A stretch of 34,110 nucleotides of DNA from positions 118,700 through 152,809 of the forward strand of contig UBXV01000014.1 of the NCBI GenBank assembly GCA_900469625.1, read 5' to 3'. Every line of letters begins with the position of its first letter. The first letter of the stretch is position 1. The DNA is from Hyphomicrobiales bacterium (GTDB taxonomy: Bacteria > Pseudomonadota > Alphaproteobacteria > Rhizobiales > Rhizobiaceae). The notes below the pieces were generated by a model that was given only the letters and a program-made list of their open reading frames with translations, did no database searches and was not told where the DNA came from. Position numbers and translations under genes: made by a program. Shown piece by piece: positions 1 to 7,901 of this stretch.

Positions 1-1019
1 GGCGATTTTCCGCCTGAGAGGCGCGCGCGGAGGACCTTGGCGACGTAGGCCCCCTGTTGCTTGGCGGCGGGTGCTATGCCCGGCACCGGCTTGCCGCCGT
101 CATAGGTGACGGAAGCGGTGTCGCCGATCACGAAGATGTCGTCATGGCCGGGCGCCTGGAGATCGGCGCCGACGATCGCGCGGCCAGCGCGGTCCTCGGC
201 TATGCCGAGCCAGCGGGCAGCGGGCGAAGCCTGGACGCCGGCCGCCCAGACGAGCGTGCGGCTGGCGACGAACATGTCGCCTATCGTCACCCCTTGTGCC
301 GTGCAGGCCGTCACCGGCGTACCGGTGCGCACCTCCACGCCCAGCCGCTCCAGTTCGCGCCGGGCATAGTCGGACAGGTCCTCGCTGAAGGCGGCCAGAA
401 TGCGCGGCCCCGCCTCCACCAGGATCACCCGGGCCTTGCGCGTGTCGATGCGGCGAAACTCCGACGGCAGCGTGCTGTGCGCCATCTCGGCGATGATGCC
501 GGCGAGCTCGACGCCGGTCGGCCCGGCACCGATGACGGTGAAGGTCAGGAGCGCCTCGCGGATCGCAGGGTCGTCCTCGAGCTCAGCCTGCTCGAAGGCG
601 AGCAGCACCCGGCGACGGATGGTGGTCGCATCCTCCAGCGTCTTCAGGCCCGGCGCCACCGGCTCCCATTCGTCATGGCCGAAATAGGCATGGGTGGCGC
701 CGGTCGCGATCACGAGCGTATCGTAGCCGATCGCCTGCCCGCCCTTGAGCAAGACCGTCTTGTCAGCGGCATCGACGCCGGTGACCTCGCCGAGCAGCGT
801 CGTCACTTCCGGCCGATCGCGATAGAGGTTGCGGATCGGCCAGGCGATTTCGGAGGTGGCGATCAGTGTGGTCGCGACCTGATAGAGCAGCGGCTGGAAC
901 AGGTGATGGTTGCGCCGGTCGATCAGCGTGATGCGCACCGGCGCGCCCGCAAGACCGTTGACGAGCTGCAGCCCGCCGAACCCTCCACCGACGACGACGA
1001 TATGATGCCTGTCCTGCAT
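1..1019 (-). CDS. ndh: Type II NADH dehydrogenase (NDH-2), 3' end outside window
   Basis: The reverse strand reads MQDRHHIVVVGGGFGGLQLV from the ATG at 1019 and stays open to the window edge, giving about 339 residues. The N-terminal GGGFGG is the FAD-binding Rossmann motif. A second dinucleotide motif, TVIGAGPTGVELAG, lies near residue 165, and the FAD-contact strand FVIGDTA near residue 310. This layout is that of single-subunit, non-proton-pumping NADH:quinone oxidoreductases on the cytoplasmic face of the membrane. A weak AGGA lies just before the start. The gene diverges from a sensor kinase gene. An FNR/FixK-like box lies 16 bases upstream of the start codon. The C-terminal membrane anchor is not in the window, so a related pyridine-nucleotide-disulphide oxidoreductase is possible but less likely. 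Confidence 0.85.
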   Translation of the reverse strand, partial: MQDRHHIVVVGGGFGGLQLVNGLAGAPVRITLIDRRNHHLFQPLLYQVATTLIATSEIAWPIRNLYRDRPEVTTLLGEVTGVDAADKTVLLKGGQAIGYDTLVIATGATHAYFGHDEWEPVAPGLKTLEDATTIRRRVLLAFEQAELEDDPAIREALLTFTVIGAGPTGVELAGIIAEMAHSTLPSEFRRIDTRKARVILVEAGPRILAAFSEDLSDYARRELERLGVEVRTGTPVTACTAQGVTIGDMFVASRTLVWAAGVQASPAARWLGIAEDRAGRAIVGADLQAPGHDDIFVIGDTASVTYDGGKPVPGIAPAAKQQGAYVAKVLRARLSGGKS

Positions 1020-1032
1020 GGTCCTGATCCCG

Positions 1033-1050
1033 ATTTGACGTTTCTCAAAT
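1033..1050. promoter_or_regulatory. FNR/FixK-like inverted repeat upstream of ndh
   Basis: ATTTGA and TCAAAT form perfect 6-base arms around CGTTTC. The core TTGA-N6-TCAA fits the half-site spacing of the FNR/FixK consensus (TTGAT-N4-ATCAA), although the inner T and A are replaced by C and C. It sits next to the ndh start, where a bound protein would be expected to block transcription. The rest of the 1020-1355 gap holds no gene that I can see. Confidence 0.45.
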
Positions 1051-1355
1051 GTGGAGCACGCGCGCGCCAACACAACCTCCGGCTTCGCATGTCGCCCTTG
1101 CAAAATCGGGCATGGCGCTTGGCGCGGCCCTGCAATAGGGTGGTGGACTGCGATGCTCTTCGCCCGCGCATCAAACGCCGCCTTCCTGCCCATCCTCCAT
1201 TTCGGCCGGCTCTGATGTCGGCCTGATGCTGGCAGGCACCTGCGCGTAATGTCCGCACAATCTAGTGTTTGCAAATCTCGTCATGCAGAAAAAAGCGGCA
1301 TCAGCCGCTCGAACGGGCGTCAGCGGATACGCCGCACGGTCGGTTTATCAATGGG

Positions 1356-2711
1356 ATGCAGATGGTGAGAAAGCTCTGGCCCCGGTCCCTCAAGCAACGG
1401 TTGATCGCGCAGCTGCTGGTGCTGCAGCTGGCGATCCTTCTCCTGTTCGGCCTCTCCTTCGTCACCCTCCTGGTCATGGCCGACGAGGGCGGCGTGCTCA
1501 TCGGCCCAGCACCCGTCGAAACGGCGTTTTCAGCCATCGAGCGTGGGCAGGACGGCACGCTCGCCTTTGCGAAAACCGACGCGCTGGCGGATGTGCGCGC
1601 CAGGCATAAGGATTTCTGGTTCATCGCCCGCAGCGACCGCGGCGAGATCCTTCAGCTCGGCACGGTGCCGGAAATCTACAAGGGCATCAGCCAGACGCTC
1701 GACCGGATGACCTATTCCGATATCAGGAATGTCGGCGATCCCTCGCCCTATCTTGCGGTGCTCAGGCGCCGCTCGAGCCCCGCCGGCGACTTCACCGTCT
1801 TCGGACAGGGCGAGCTCTTGAGCGCGCCGTTCCTGATCCTGACATTTTCGAGGTTGTCGCTCGCCCCGATGCTGGTGCTGCTTGCGATCGTCACGGTGAT
1901 CGGCGTCCCCCTCATCGTCAACCGGGCGATCAGGGGCATCGCGCAGCTGGCGCGCGAAACCGACGGGATCGATATCGCCAGGCGCAGCTACAGGCTGACG
2001 GAGACGGCCATTCCGAGCGAGGTCCGCCCCCTCGTCCAGGGCATCAACGGCGCACTCGGCCGGCTCGACCTTGCCTATGATCGCCACCAGCGTTTCATCC
2101 TCGATGCGGCGCACGAGATCCGAACGCCGGTGGCGATCCTGCAGACGCGGCTCGATAAGCTCGCACCGGGCGCCGATCGCGATCGGCTGATGGCCGACTG
2201 CGAGCGCATCTCGGGGCTCGCCGAACAATTGCTCGACCTGCAGCGGCTCGAAGCCAATGCCGGGCCGCTCAAGCCGGTCGATCTCGTTACGCTCAGCCGG
2301 GATGTTGCAGCCGAGCTTGCGCCGCTTGCAATCGACCAGGGTTACGAGCTCTCCTTCGAGCCGGAGGTCGAGCACGCGCCGATCCAGGCAGACCCGGCGT
2401 CGCTGACGCGCGCCATCACCAATCTGATCCAGAATGCCATCGAGCATGGCGGAAACCAGGGTTCGATCGTCGTGCGGGTAAAGAGCGGTTTCGCAATCGA
2501 GATCAGCGATGACGGGCCCGGCATCCCCGAAGCCGAGCGGGAGCGGGTCTTCGAGCCGTTTCATCGGCTAAAGCCGCGTGATCGCGGCGCCGGTCTCGGC
2601 CTGAACCTGGTTTTCCAGATCGTAGAGCGCCACGGTGCGCAGATCCGCATTCTGGCCTCGCCGAGCGGCGGAGCCTGCTTCCGGCTGACTTTTACCGAAC
2701 ACGCGGCCTGA
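1356..2711 (+). CDS. Orphan membrane sensor histidine kinase
   Basis: From the ATG at 1356 (MQMVRKLWPRSLKQRL) the protein has 451 residues. A first membrane helix spans about residues 16-41. A periplasmic sensor region of about 125 residues follows, then a second helix (about 168-187) and a HAMP-like linker. The phospho-acceptor motif is HEIRTP with His253. The ATPase domain shows the N box (NAIEHGG, about 360), G1 (DDGPGIP, about 385) and G2 (GAGLGLN, about 411). An in-frame TTG at 1269 would add 29 residues without membrane character, so I prefer 1356; the ATG at 1362 is equally possible. No response regulator is adjacent on either side, so the partner must be elsewhere. The divergent neighbour is ndh, which hints at respiration but does not prove it. 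Confidence 0.88.
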   Translation: MQMVRKLWPRSLKQRLIAQLLVLQLAILLLFGLSFVTLLVMADEGGVLIGPAPVETAFSAIERGQDGTLAFAKTDALADVRARHKDFWFIARSDRGEILQLGTVPEIYKGISQTLDRMTYSDIRNVGDPSPYLAVLRRRSSPAGDFTVFGQGELLSAPFLILTFSRLSLAPMLVLLAIVTVIGVPLIVNRAIRGIAQLARETDGIDIARRSYRLTETAIPSEVRPLVQGINGALGRLDLAYDRHQRFILDAAHEIRTPVAILQTRLDKLAPGADRDRLMADCERISGLAEQLLDLQRLEANAGPLKPVDLVTLSRDVAAELAPLAIDQGYELSFEPEVEHAPIQADPASLTRAITNLIQNAIEHGGNQGSIVVRVKSGFAIEISDDGPGIPEAERERVFEPFHRLKPRDRGAGLGLNLVFQIVERHGAQIRILASPSGGACFRLTFTEHAA

Positions 2712-2799
2712 ACGGCGGCAGATCGCCGGCACTCGCCCAAACGAAAACCGGACCTTGTGCCCCAGGCTCTCTAGGCGAGCCGACGCCAACTGCCGTCCC

Positions 2800-3306
2800 T
2801 CACCCCTTTGCAGGACCTGGCTGCGTCGCCTTCAGGAGATTGTCGCGCAACGTCGCGACCGTCTTCTGCACGACCGGAAAGTCGTCTCCAAGACCGGTTG
2901 CCTCCGTCAGCGGCGCGCCGGGGTCGAGTTCGACCAGCGCCCGACCGGCCGGTGTCAGCGTCACGCGCACCTGGCGTTCGTCGGCCGGATCGCGCCGGCG
3001 CTGCAGGTAGCCTTCGGCCTCCAGCTTTTTCAGGATGGGCGTCAGCGTGTTCGATTCCAGAAAGAGCTTTTCGCCAAGCGTGCCGACCGTCTGCTCGTCT
3101 TCCTCCGAAAGCGCCACCAGCGTCACATATTGCGTGTAGGTCAGGCCGAGCTTGTCGAGGATCGGCTTGTAGGCGCGGCCGAAAGCCAGATTGGCGGAGT
3201 AGACGGCAAAGCACAGGAAGTTCGAAAGCGACCTGCCGCCGGCCGCTGTCTGCGCTGCGGGCGTTTGATCGGTTTGCGCTGCATCTGCGGTCGGGGACGT
3301 GGGCAT
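2800..3306 (-). CDS. ohrR: OhrR, MarR-family organic-peroxide sensor and repressor (1-Cys type)
   Basis: The 168-residue protein matches OhrR along its length: LCFAVYSAN with the reactive cysteine Cys32, YTQYVTLVAL, then the winged helix with SNTLTPILKKLEAEGYLQ and DPADERQVRVTLT. Organic hydroperoxides oxidise the cysteine and release the repressor from DNA. Cys32 is the only cysteine in the protein, which points to the one-cysteine (Bacillus subtilis-like) mechanism rather than the two-cysteine one. I chose the ATG at 3306 because AAAGAGG lies 8-9 bases upstream; the ATG at 3312 is too close to it. A longer in-frame reading to 3552 would cover the promoter region and is rejected. It diverges from ohr and shares its operators. 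Confidence 0.93.
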   Translation of the reverse strand: MPTSPTADAAQTDQTPAAQTAAGGRSLSNFLCFAVYSANLAFGRAYKPILDKLGLTYTQYVTLVALSEEDEQTVGTLGEKLFLESNTLTPILKKLEAEGYLQRRRDPADERQVRVTLTPAGRALVELDPGAPLTEATGLGDDFPVVQKTVATLRDNLLKATQPGPAKG

Positions 3307-3344
3307 CGGCATAACCTCTTTCAATGTGCTGTTCGCTGCCTCCC

Positions 3345-3440
3345 TATATAGATCGCATCCGATTAAATCGCAACACTGTTGACATCGCGCAGCAACAGGA
3401 CTATTAACAGCGCATCCGATTAAAGCGGATACGATTAAAC
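3345..3440. promoter_or_regulatory. ohrR/ohr divergent promoters with repeated OhrR operators
   Basis: The 13-mer GCATCCGATTAAA occurs at 3355-3367 and again at 3412-3424; a partial third copy, ACGATTAAA, lies at about 3431-3439. The first holds CGATT-A-AATCG and the second ATCCG-N7-CGGAT as inverted repeats. The ohr promoter reads TTGACA (3379-3384), a 17-base spacer, then TATTAA (3402-3407), so transcription would begin inside the second operator. The ohrR promoter on the other strand reads TTGCGA (3373-3368), 17 bases, TATATA (3350-3345), and its spacer is covered by the first operator. This layout fits repression of both genes by OhrR, including itself. Confidence 0.8.
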
Positions 3441-3460
3441 AAACCCAAAAGGACACCATC

Positions 3461-3856
3461 ATGACCGAGAAGCTTCTTTTCACCGGCAAGACCCACAACA
3501 CCGGCGGCCGTAACGGCGGCACCGAGAGCCAGGACGGCATGCTTGCCCTCAAGCTGAGCCAGCCCCACCCGGCCGCCGAAAACCTGTTCGGCGCCGCATG
3601 GTCGGCCTGTTACATCGGCGCGATCGAGGTCGCCGCCGCGCAGAAGAAGATCAAGCTTCCGGCGGGCCTTGCCGTCGACACCGAGATCGACCTCAACGTC
3701 AATGACGGCTCCTATTTCCTGCGCGCCCGCCTCAACGTCAGCCTGCCGGATCTCGACCGCGACGTCGCCCATGACCTGATCCACGCCGCCCACGCAATCT
3801 GCCCCTATTCCAAGGCAACCCACGGCAACATCGACGTCGAAACCAACCTCGTCTGA
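3461..3856 (+). CDS. ohr: Ohr, organic hydroperoxide reductase
   Basis: The 131-residue protein has the full Ohr/OsmC layout. Arg17 lies in the N-terminal TGGRNG. The first catalytic cysteine, Cys50, lies in FGAAWSACYIGA, with Glu40 shortly before it. The second, Cys114, lies in AHAICPYSKATHGN. Ohr enzymes reduce fatty-acid and other organic hydroperoxides with a dithiol cycle re-reduced by lipoylated proteins. The length is slightly short of the usual 140 residues but nothing essential is missing. It is preceded by AAAGGACACC and by a strong promoter inside OhrR operators. A GC-rich hairpin follows at 3931. Confidence 0.96.
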   Translation: MTEKLLFTGKTHNTGGRNGGTESQDGMLALKLSQPHPAAENLFGAAWSACYIGAIEVAAAQKKIKLPAGLAVDTEIDLNVNDGSYFLRARLNVSLPDLDRDVAHDLIHAAHAICPYSKATHGNIDVETNLV

Positions 3857-3930
3857 AGCACACCAACCGGACGAAGGCATTGGGCCGGGCGATCGGTGCC
3901 AGTTGCACGCGTGCCTGCCCACCAGAGCAT

Positions 3931-3952
3931 GGCGGCCCCGAACGGGGCCGCC
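3931..3952 (+). terminator. GC-rich hairpin downstream of ohr
   Basis: GGCGGCCCC and GGGGCCGCC form a perfect 9-bp stem with a GAAC loop, 74 bases after the ohr stop. There is no T run after it, so it may end transcription weakly or protect the transcript end. The rest of the 3857-4129 gap shows no gene. Confidence 0.5.
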
Positions 3953-4129
3953 CAAACCCACGGCATTACGAACGGCTCCCGGCGTCAGGCTTTCGAATTA
4001 ATCCGAAGCGGTGGCGGGCCTATCTTTCGGATTGCCGGCAGAAAACAGCCACATTCATGAAGGCACAAAAGTCGAAGGCTGGAGATAAAGGTGACCGGAT
4101 TGCACCGCTGATCCGCAAGGGAGGATGTC

Positions 4130-4393
4130 ATGCCGACCATCATGGTCCATCACGATGTCAAGGACGCCAGCCACTGGCTGGCATCGCCGCGCCGCAAGGA
4201 AGTCTTCGGACCGATCGGCGTCACCAACATCAAGACATTCATCGATCCGCAGAGATCCAACCGCGTCGGCCTGGTCATGGATGTCGCCGACATGGACAAG
4301 CTGAACGCCTTCATGCAGACGAAGGCGGCGGCGGATGCGATGGAGTATGATGGCGTCCTGCCGGAAACCCTCGTCATCCTGATCCAGTCCTAG
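4130..4393 (+). CDS. Small protein of unknown function
   Basis: An 87-residue protein starts with MPTIMVHHDVKDASHWLASP and ends with VLPETLVILIQS. A good ribosome site, GGGAGG, lies 9 bases before the ATG. It has no signal peptide, membrane helix or cysteine. Alternating hydrophobic strands at both ends (TIMVHHDV, VGLVMDV, TLVILI) around helices suggest a small ferredoxin-like alpha/beta fold, as in dimeric alpha-beta barrel proteins; this is inferred from pattern only. It lies alone between ohr and the convergent Lrp gene. I cannot name a function. Confidence 0.75.
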   Translation: MPTIMVHHDVKDASHWLASPRRKEVFGPIGVTNIKTFIDPQRSNRVGLVMDVADMDKLNAFMQTKAAADAMEYDGVLPETLVILIQS

Positions 4394-4420
4394 GGACGTC
4401 CCGCCCGCAAAGCGCGCCGT

Positions 4421-4900
4421 CTACTCTGCATAGTCGACCGGCACCGCCGTACCGCTCTTCAGGATCTCCATCGAGATCGAGGCGGAGACGTCGAACAGTT
4501 CCACCTTGCGCACGATCTGCTTGTAGACGACGTCGTAGTGCTCGACCCGCGGCAGCACCACCTTGACGATATAGTCGTAGTTACCGGTCAGGCGATGCGC
4601 CTCGACGATCTCGGGAATGTCGCTGATCGCCCTGCGAAACGCCTCGATCCACTCATCGGAATGATGCGCGGTCTTGATCATCGCGAACACGGTGGTCGGC
4701 ACGCCCATGCGCTCCCGGTCGAGAACGACGATCCGCCGGGCGATGTAGCCCGCCTCCTCCAGCCGCTGGATGCGGCGCGAACAGGCCGAAAGCGAAAGAT
4801 TCACCCGGTCGGCCAGTTCGCCGACGGGCATGCTTCCATCCTGCTGCAACAGCCCCAGGAGCTTCCGGTCTCTCTCGTCGATCACGCGCACCTCTCCCAT
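4421..4900 (-). CDS. Lrp/AsnC-family transcriptional regulator
   Basis: The 159-residue protein has the N-terminal helix-turn-helix (DERDRKLLGLLQQDGSMPVGELADRV, then LSLSACSRRIQRLEEAGYI) and a C-terminal effector domain (RLTGNYDYIVKVVLPRVEHYD). These proteins form octamer-like discs and respond to amino acids. The first ATG is at 4900, but GGGAGAGG sits 5 bases before an in-frame GTG at 4885 (VIDERDRKLL), and family members usually begin MIDE, so 4885 may be the true start. It diverges from an Asp/Glu racemase gene, its most likely target, across a gap that holds a 17-bp palindrome. Confidence 0.92.
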   Translation of the reverse strand: MGEVRVIDERDRKLLGLLQQDGSMPVGELADRVNLSLSACSRRIQRLEEAGYIARRIVVLDRERMGVPTTVFAMIKTAHHSDEWIEAFRRAISDIPEIVEAHRLTGNYDYIVKVVLPRVEHYDVVYKQIVRKVELFDVSASISMEILKSGTAVPVDYAE

Positions 4901-4945
4901 GTGATTTGCTATCTACGCCTCAAGTTTGCACCAGAGGCGAACCCC

Positions 4946-4962
4946 GCGCAAATGATTTGCGC
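4946..4962. promoter_or_regulatory. Perfect 17-bp palindrome, probable Lrp operator
   Basis: GCGCAAAT and ATTTGCGC form perfect 8-base arms around a single G. Matching half-sites, GATTTGC at 4903-4909 and GTTTGC at 4924-4929, repeat the core toward the regulator gene. A row of spaced half-sites between a regulator and its neighbour is what an oligomeric Lrp protein would wrap around. Confidence 0.6.
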
Positions 4963-5080
4963 CAACCCGCATTTCCAGCACCCTCAAAGCGCACCATTGC
5001 GGATCGAGATCGGGCATAGTCTCCCCATGGCAAAACAAGCGGCCGCCTCGACGCGGACGCCGACAGGAGCAGACAGGAAG

Positions 5081-5803
5081 ATGATGCAGATGCGCAAGAT
5101 CGGCCTTATCGGCGGCATGAGCTTCGAAAGCTCGGTGGTCTATTATCGCATGGTCAACGAGGCCGTGCGCGAGCGGCTGGGCGGGCTGCATTCGGCCGAG
5201 GTGCTGCTGCACTCCGTCGACTTCCAGTCGATCGTCGACCTGCAGAAATCGGGCCGCTGGGACGATGCCGCGGCAAGGCTCGCCGACGTGGCCCGCGGAC
5301 TGGAAAAGGCCGGCGCCGACTGCGTGCTGATCTGCACCAACACCATGCACCTGATCGCCGACGCGGTGCAGGCGGCAATCGACATTCCCCTGATCAACAT
5401 CATCGACGAGACGGCCCACCGTCTCAAGGCCGCCGGCGTCCGCAAGCCGCTGCTGCTTGCAACCCGTTACACCATGGAGCACGGTTTCTACGCCGAGCGC
5501 ATGAAGAGCCACGGCATCGAGGTGATGGTGCCGGATGCCGACGGCCGCACGCTCACGCACAACGTCATCTTCGATGAGCTATGCGCCGGCAAGGTGCTCG
5601 GCACGTCGCGCCGGGCGCTGGTCGATCTGATCGACAAGGCAGAGGCCGAAGGGGCCGACGCCGTCATCCTCGGCTGCACCGAGATCTGCCTGATCCTCGA
5701 CCCGAAGGCGCTGCCGCTGCCGGGCTTCGATTCCACCGCGATCCACGCCGACGCCGCCGTCGAATTCGCCCTTGGCCGGGACGATGTCCGCCGGGCCGCA
5801 TAG
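5081..5803 (+). CDS. Aspartate/glutamate racemase family protein
   Basis: The 240-residue protein begins MMQMRKIGLIGGMSFESS, the signature start of the aspartate racemase branch. Both catalytic cysteines are present, in LICTNTMH and in ILGCTEICLI, so it should interconvert L- and D-forms of aspartate, glutamate or a related acid without cofactor. AGGAG lies 11 bases before the ATG at 5081, and AGGAAG lies 9 bases before the ATG at 5090, so either start works. A longer reading from the ATG at 5027 (MAKQAAASTRTP) is possible but adds low-complexity residues. The divergent Lrp-type gene suggests amino-acid-responsive control. The exact substrate cannot be read from sequence. Confidence 0.9.
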   Translation: MMQMRKIGLIGGMSFESSVVYYRMVNEAVRERLGGLHSAEVLLHSVDFQSIVDLQKSGRWDDAAARLADVARGLEKAGADCVLICTNTMHLIADAVQAAIDIPLINIIDETAHRLKAAGVRKPLLLATRYTMEHGFYAERMKSHGIEVMVPDADGRTLTHNVIFDELCAGKVLGTSRRALVDLIDKAEAEGADAVILGCTEICLILDPKALPLPGFDSTAIHADAAVEFALGRDDVRRAA

Positions 5804-5896
5804 GGCCGGCCTTGAGCGCCTCTCCGCCCACACTAAGCGGGCCTTAACCCCTTGGCAGCTAAGGATCGGCTGCAGGGATTGGGGATTGCGGGACGC

Positions 5897-7270
5897 ATGG
5901 CAGGAATTTCCGGGCTTGAACGCCGGCCGCAGACGCTGCGGCTGGCGGAGATCGTCAGCGCGCTCAGCTACGCGCTCGACCTCACGGACGGCCAGCCGGC
6001 CGGCCATAGCGTGCGCTGCTGCTGGATCGGCATGCACATCGGCGAAAAGCTCGGCCTTTCCGACGCGGAGAAACACGATCTCTATTACACCCTGCTCTTG
6101 AAGGATCTCGGCTGCAGCAGCAACGCAGCCCGTATCTGCAAGCTGTTTGCCACCAGCGACCATGATTTCAAGCGCAACGTCAAGCTGATCGACAACAGCC
6201 TCACGCAGGTCCTCGGCTTCATCGCCGCCAACACCGCCGTGCGCTCCGGCCTCGCCGTCAAGCTGCGCACGGTGCTGAAACTGGCGATCAGCGGCGGCAA
6301 GATCGACCGCGAACTGATCGAAACGCGCTGCGAACGCGGCGCCGAGATCGCGCGGCGCATGCGTTTTTCCGAGCCGGTCGCGCAGGCCATCCTCGACCTC
6401 GACGAACATTGGGACGGACGCGGCCAGCCGCTCGGGCGCAAGGGCACGGAGATTTCGCTCTTGGCGCGTATCGCGCTTCTCGCCCAGGTCGTCGATGTCT
6501 TCTTCATTACATCAGGGCGCAAGGCAGCCTGCCGCGAAGTGCGGCGGCGTGCCGGAAAATGGTTCGATCCGGATCTCGCGTCCGTCTTCAAGGACGTCGC
6601 AGCCGCCCCGGATTTCTGGTCGGCGCTGGCCGATCCGCAACTGGACAGCCGCGTCTTCGCGCTAGAGCCTGCCGGGTTCGCACGCGATGTCGATGAGGAC
6701 CTGCTCGACGACATCGCCGACGGCTTCGCCCAGGTCATCGATGCCAAGAGCCCGTTCACCAGCGGTCACAGCAAGCGCGTTGCGCTGTTTGCCGACCTGA
6801 TCGCCACCGAGCTCGGCTTCAGCCGCGCCCGCAAGCGCTGGCTGGTGCGCGGTGCGTTGCTGCACGACATCGGCAAACTCGGCGTTTCCAACGAGGTGCT
6901 GGACAAGCCGGCCAAGCTCGACCCGCAGGAATGGTCGGCGATGAAGAGCCACCCCAATCTCGGCGCCGCGATCCTGGAGCGCATCGACGCCTTCAGGAGG
7001 CTCGCCACCATCGCCCGCAACCATCATGAGAAGCTCGATGGCAGCGGCTATCCCGATGGGCTTTCCGGCAGCGCGCTCGACCTCGAAACGCGCATCGTCA
7101 CCGTCGCCGACATCTTCGATGCCCTGACGGCCGATCGACCTTACCGGGCTGCCATGCCGGCCGCAAAGGCGCTCGCGATCATGGCCGAAGATGTCGGAAC
7201 CGGCCTCGATCCCACCTGTTTCGATGCGCTGACCCGCGCCCTGCAGGGGCTCGAATCGAAGGCCGCATAG
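5897..7270 (+). CDS. Tandem HD-domain protein with intact C-terminal HD-GYP
   Basis: From the ATG at 5897 the protein has 457 residues and no membrane helix. The C-terminal half holds a complete HD-GYP domain: HSKRVALFADL, LLHDIGKLG (about residue 323), HHEKLDGSGYPDGL (about 378-391) and VADIFDALTADRPYR. Such domains hydrolyse cyclic di-GMP. The N-terminal half looks like an earlier copy that has decayed: HSVRCCWIGMHIGEKLGLSD, LLLKDLGCSSN where HD has become KD, and EHWDGRGQP in place of HHExxDGxGYP. The first copy probably cannot bind the metals and may sense or pair. A TTG at 5852 would extend it by 15 residues; I prefer the ATG. It stands alone, 93 bases after the racemase gene. Confidence 0.9.
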   Translation: MAGISGLERRPQTLRLAEIVSALSYALDLTDGQPAGHSVRCCWIGMHIGEKLGLSDAEKHDLYYTLLLKDLGCSSNAARICKLFATSDHDFKRNVKLIDNSLTQVLGFIAANTAVRSGLAVKLRTVLKLAISGGKIDRELIETRCERGAEIARRMRFSEPVAQAILDLDEHWDGRGQPLGRKGTEISLLARIALLAQVVDVFFITSGRKAACREVRRRAGKWFDPDLASVFKDVAAAPDFWSALADPQLDSRVFALEPAGFARDVDEDLLDDIADGFAQVIDAKSPFTSGHSKRVALFADLIATELGFSRARKRWLVRGALLHDIGKLGVSNEVLDKPAKLDPQEWSAMKSHPNLGAAILERIDAFRRLATIARNHHEKLDGSGYPDGLSGSALDLETRIVTVADIFDALTADRPYRAAMPAAKALAIMAEDVGTGLDPTCFDALTRALQGLESKAA

Positions 7271-7345
7271 CGTCGCGAAAAGGGACTGATAACAGAGAGA
7301 TACGAGACTTTCGCGACTCATTTTACGAGCGGCGAAACGACCCGC

Positions 7346-7720
7346 TCATGCCGCCTGCGCGCCACCGCGCGGCCCGCGCAGACCGATGCAATTGCCCCAG
7401 GGGTCGCGCACCTGGCACATCCACAGATCGTCCTCGATTTCGAGCGGTCCGCGATAGAGCGGCGCGCCGATGGCGTTGAAATGCGAAAGCGCCCGATCGA
7501 AATCCTCGACCTGCCAATAGACGACCGAGCCGGCAGCACCGCTTGCCACCTTCTCGTCCGCCTGCACGATTTCCAGATGGATCGAGCCGATCTTCAGATA
7601 CTCGAAATCGAAGGCAGGCAGGCGCTGCCGTTCGGCGCGCGGAAAGGCGCGCTGGTACCAGGTAAGCCCTGCCTCCACGTCGGCGACATGCACGAGAATG
7701 GCGGACACACAATCGGGCAT
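7346..7720 (-). CDS. VOC-family (glyoxalase-fold) protein
   Basis: The 124-residue protein has the paired beta-alpha-beta-beta-beta units of the VOC fold: AILVHVADVEAGLTWYQRAFP at the start and VEDFDRALSHFNAIGAPL followed by VRDPWGNCIGLRGP at the end. VOC proteins include lyases, dioxygenases, and resistance and binding proteins, and the substrate cannot be told here. It reads in the same direction as the monooxygenase gene that lies upstream, with a gap of 181 bases, so co-transcription is possible but not clear. Confidence 0.85.
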   Translation of the reverse strand: MPDCVSAILVHVADVEAGLTWYQRAFPRAERQRLPAFDFEYLKIGSIHLEIVQADEKVASGAAGSVVYWQVEDFDRALSHFNAIGAPLYRGPLEIEDDLWMCQVRDPWGNCIGLRGPRGGAQAA

Positions 7721-7901
7721 GGGAAGACCTCGTCATCGGGGTGAATCGGGGCACGGCATCGCCGGAAAGGGCTGACCGTATACAGCCCTCCGGCGCCAAG
7801 CCCAATGCCTCTCGCCTGTCCCGATGGATATAGCCCGACACGGTAAATTGCCGTGCGAAACGCCAGACGGATAGCGGATGGCTCTAAAACGGCTCTCGGG
7901 T

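Noticed and set aside
57-1226. Rightward 389-codon open frame
   Set aside because: It is the antisense shadow of the NDH-2 gene, whose reverse-strand product has clear FAD motifs.
4538-5080. Upstream extension of the racemase gene
   Set aside because: It is in frame but overlaps the divergent Lrp gene and its operator; the family start MRKIGLIGG lies at 5081-5090.
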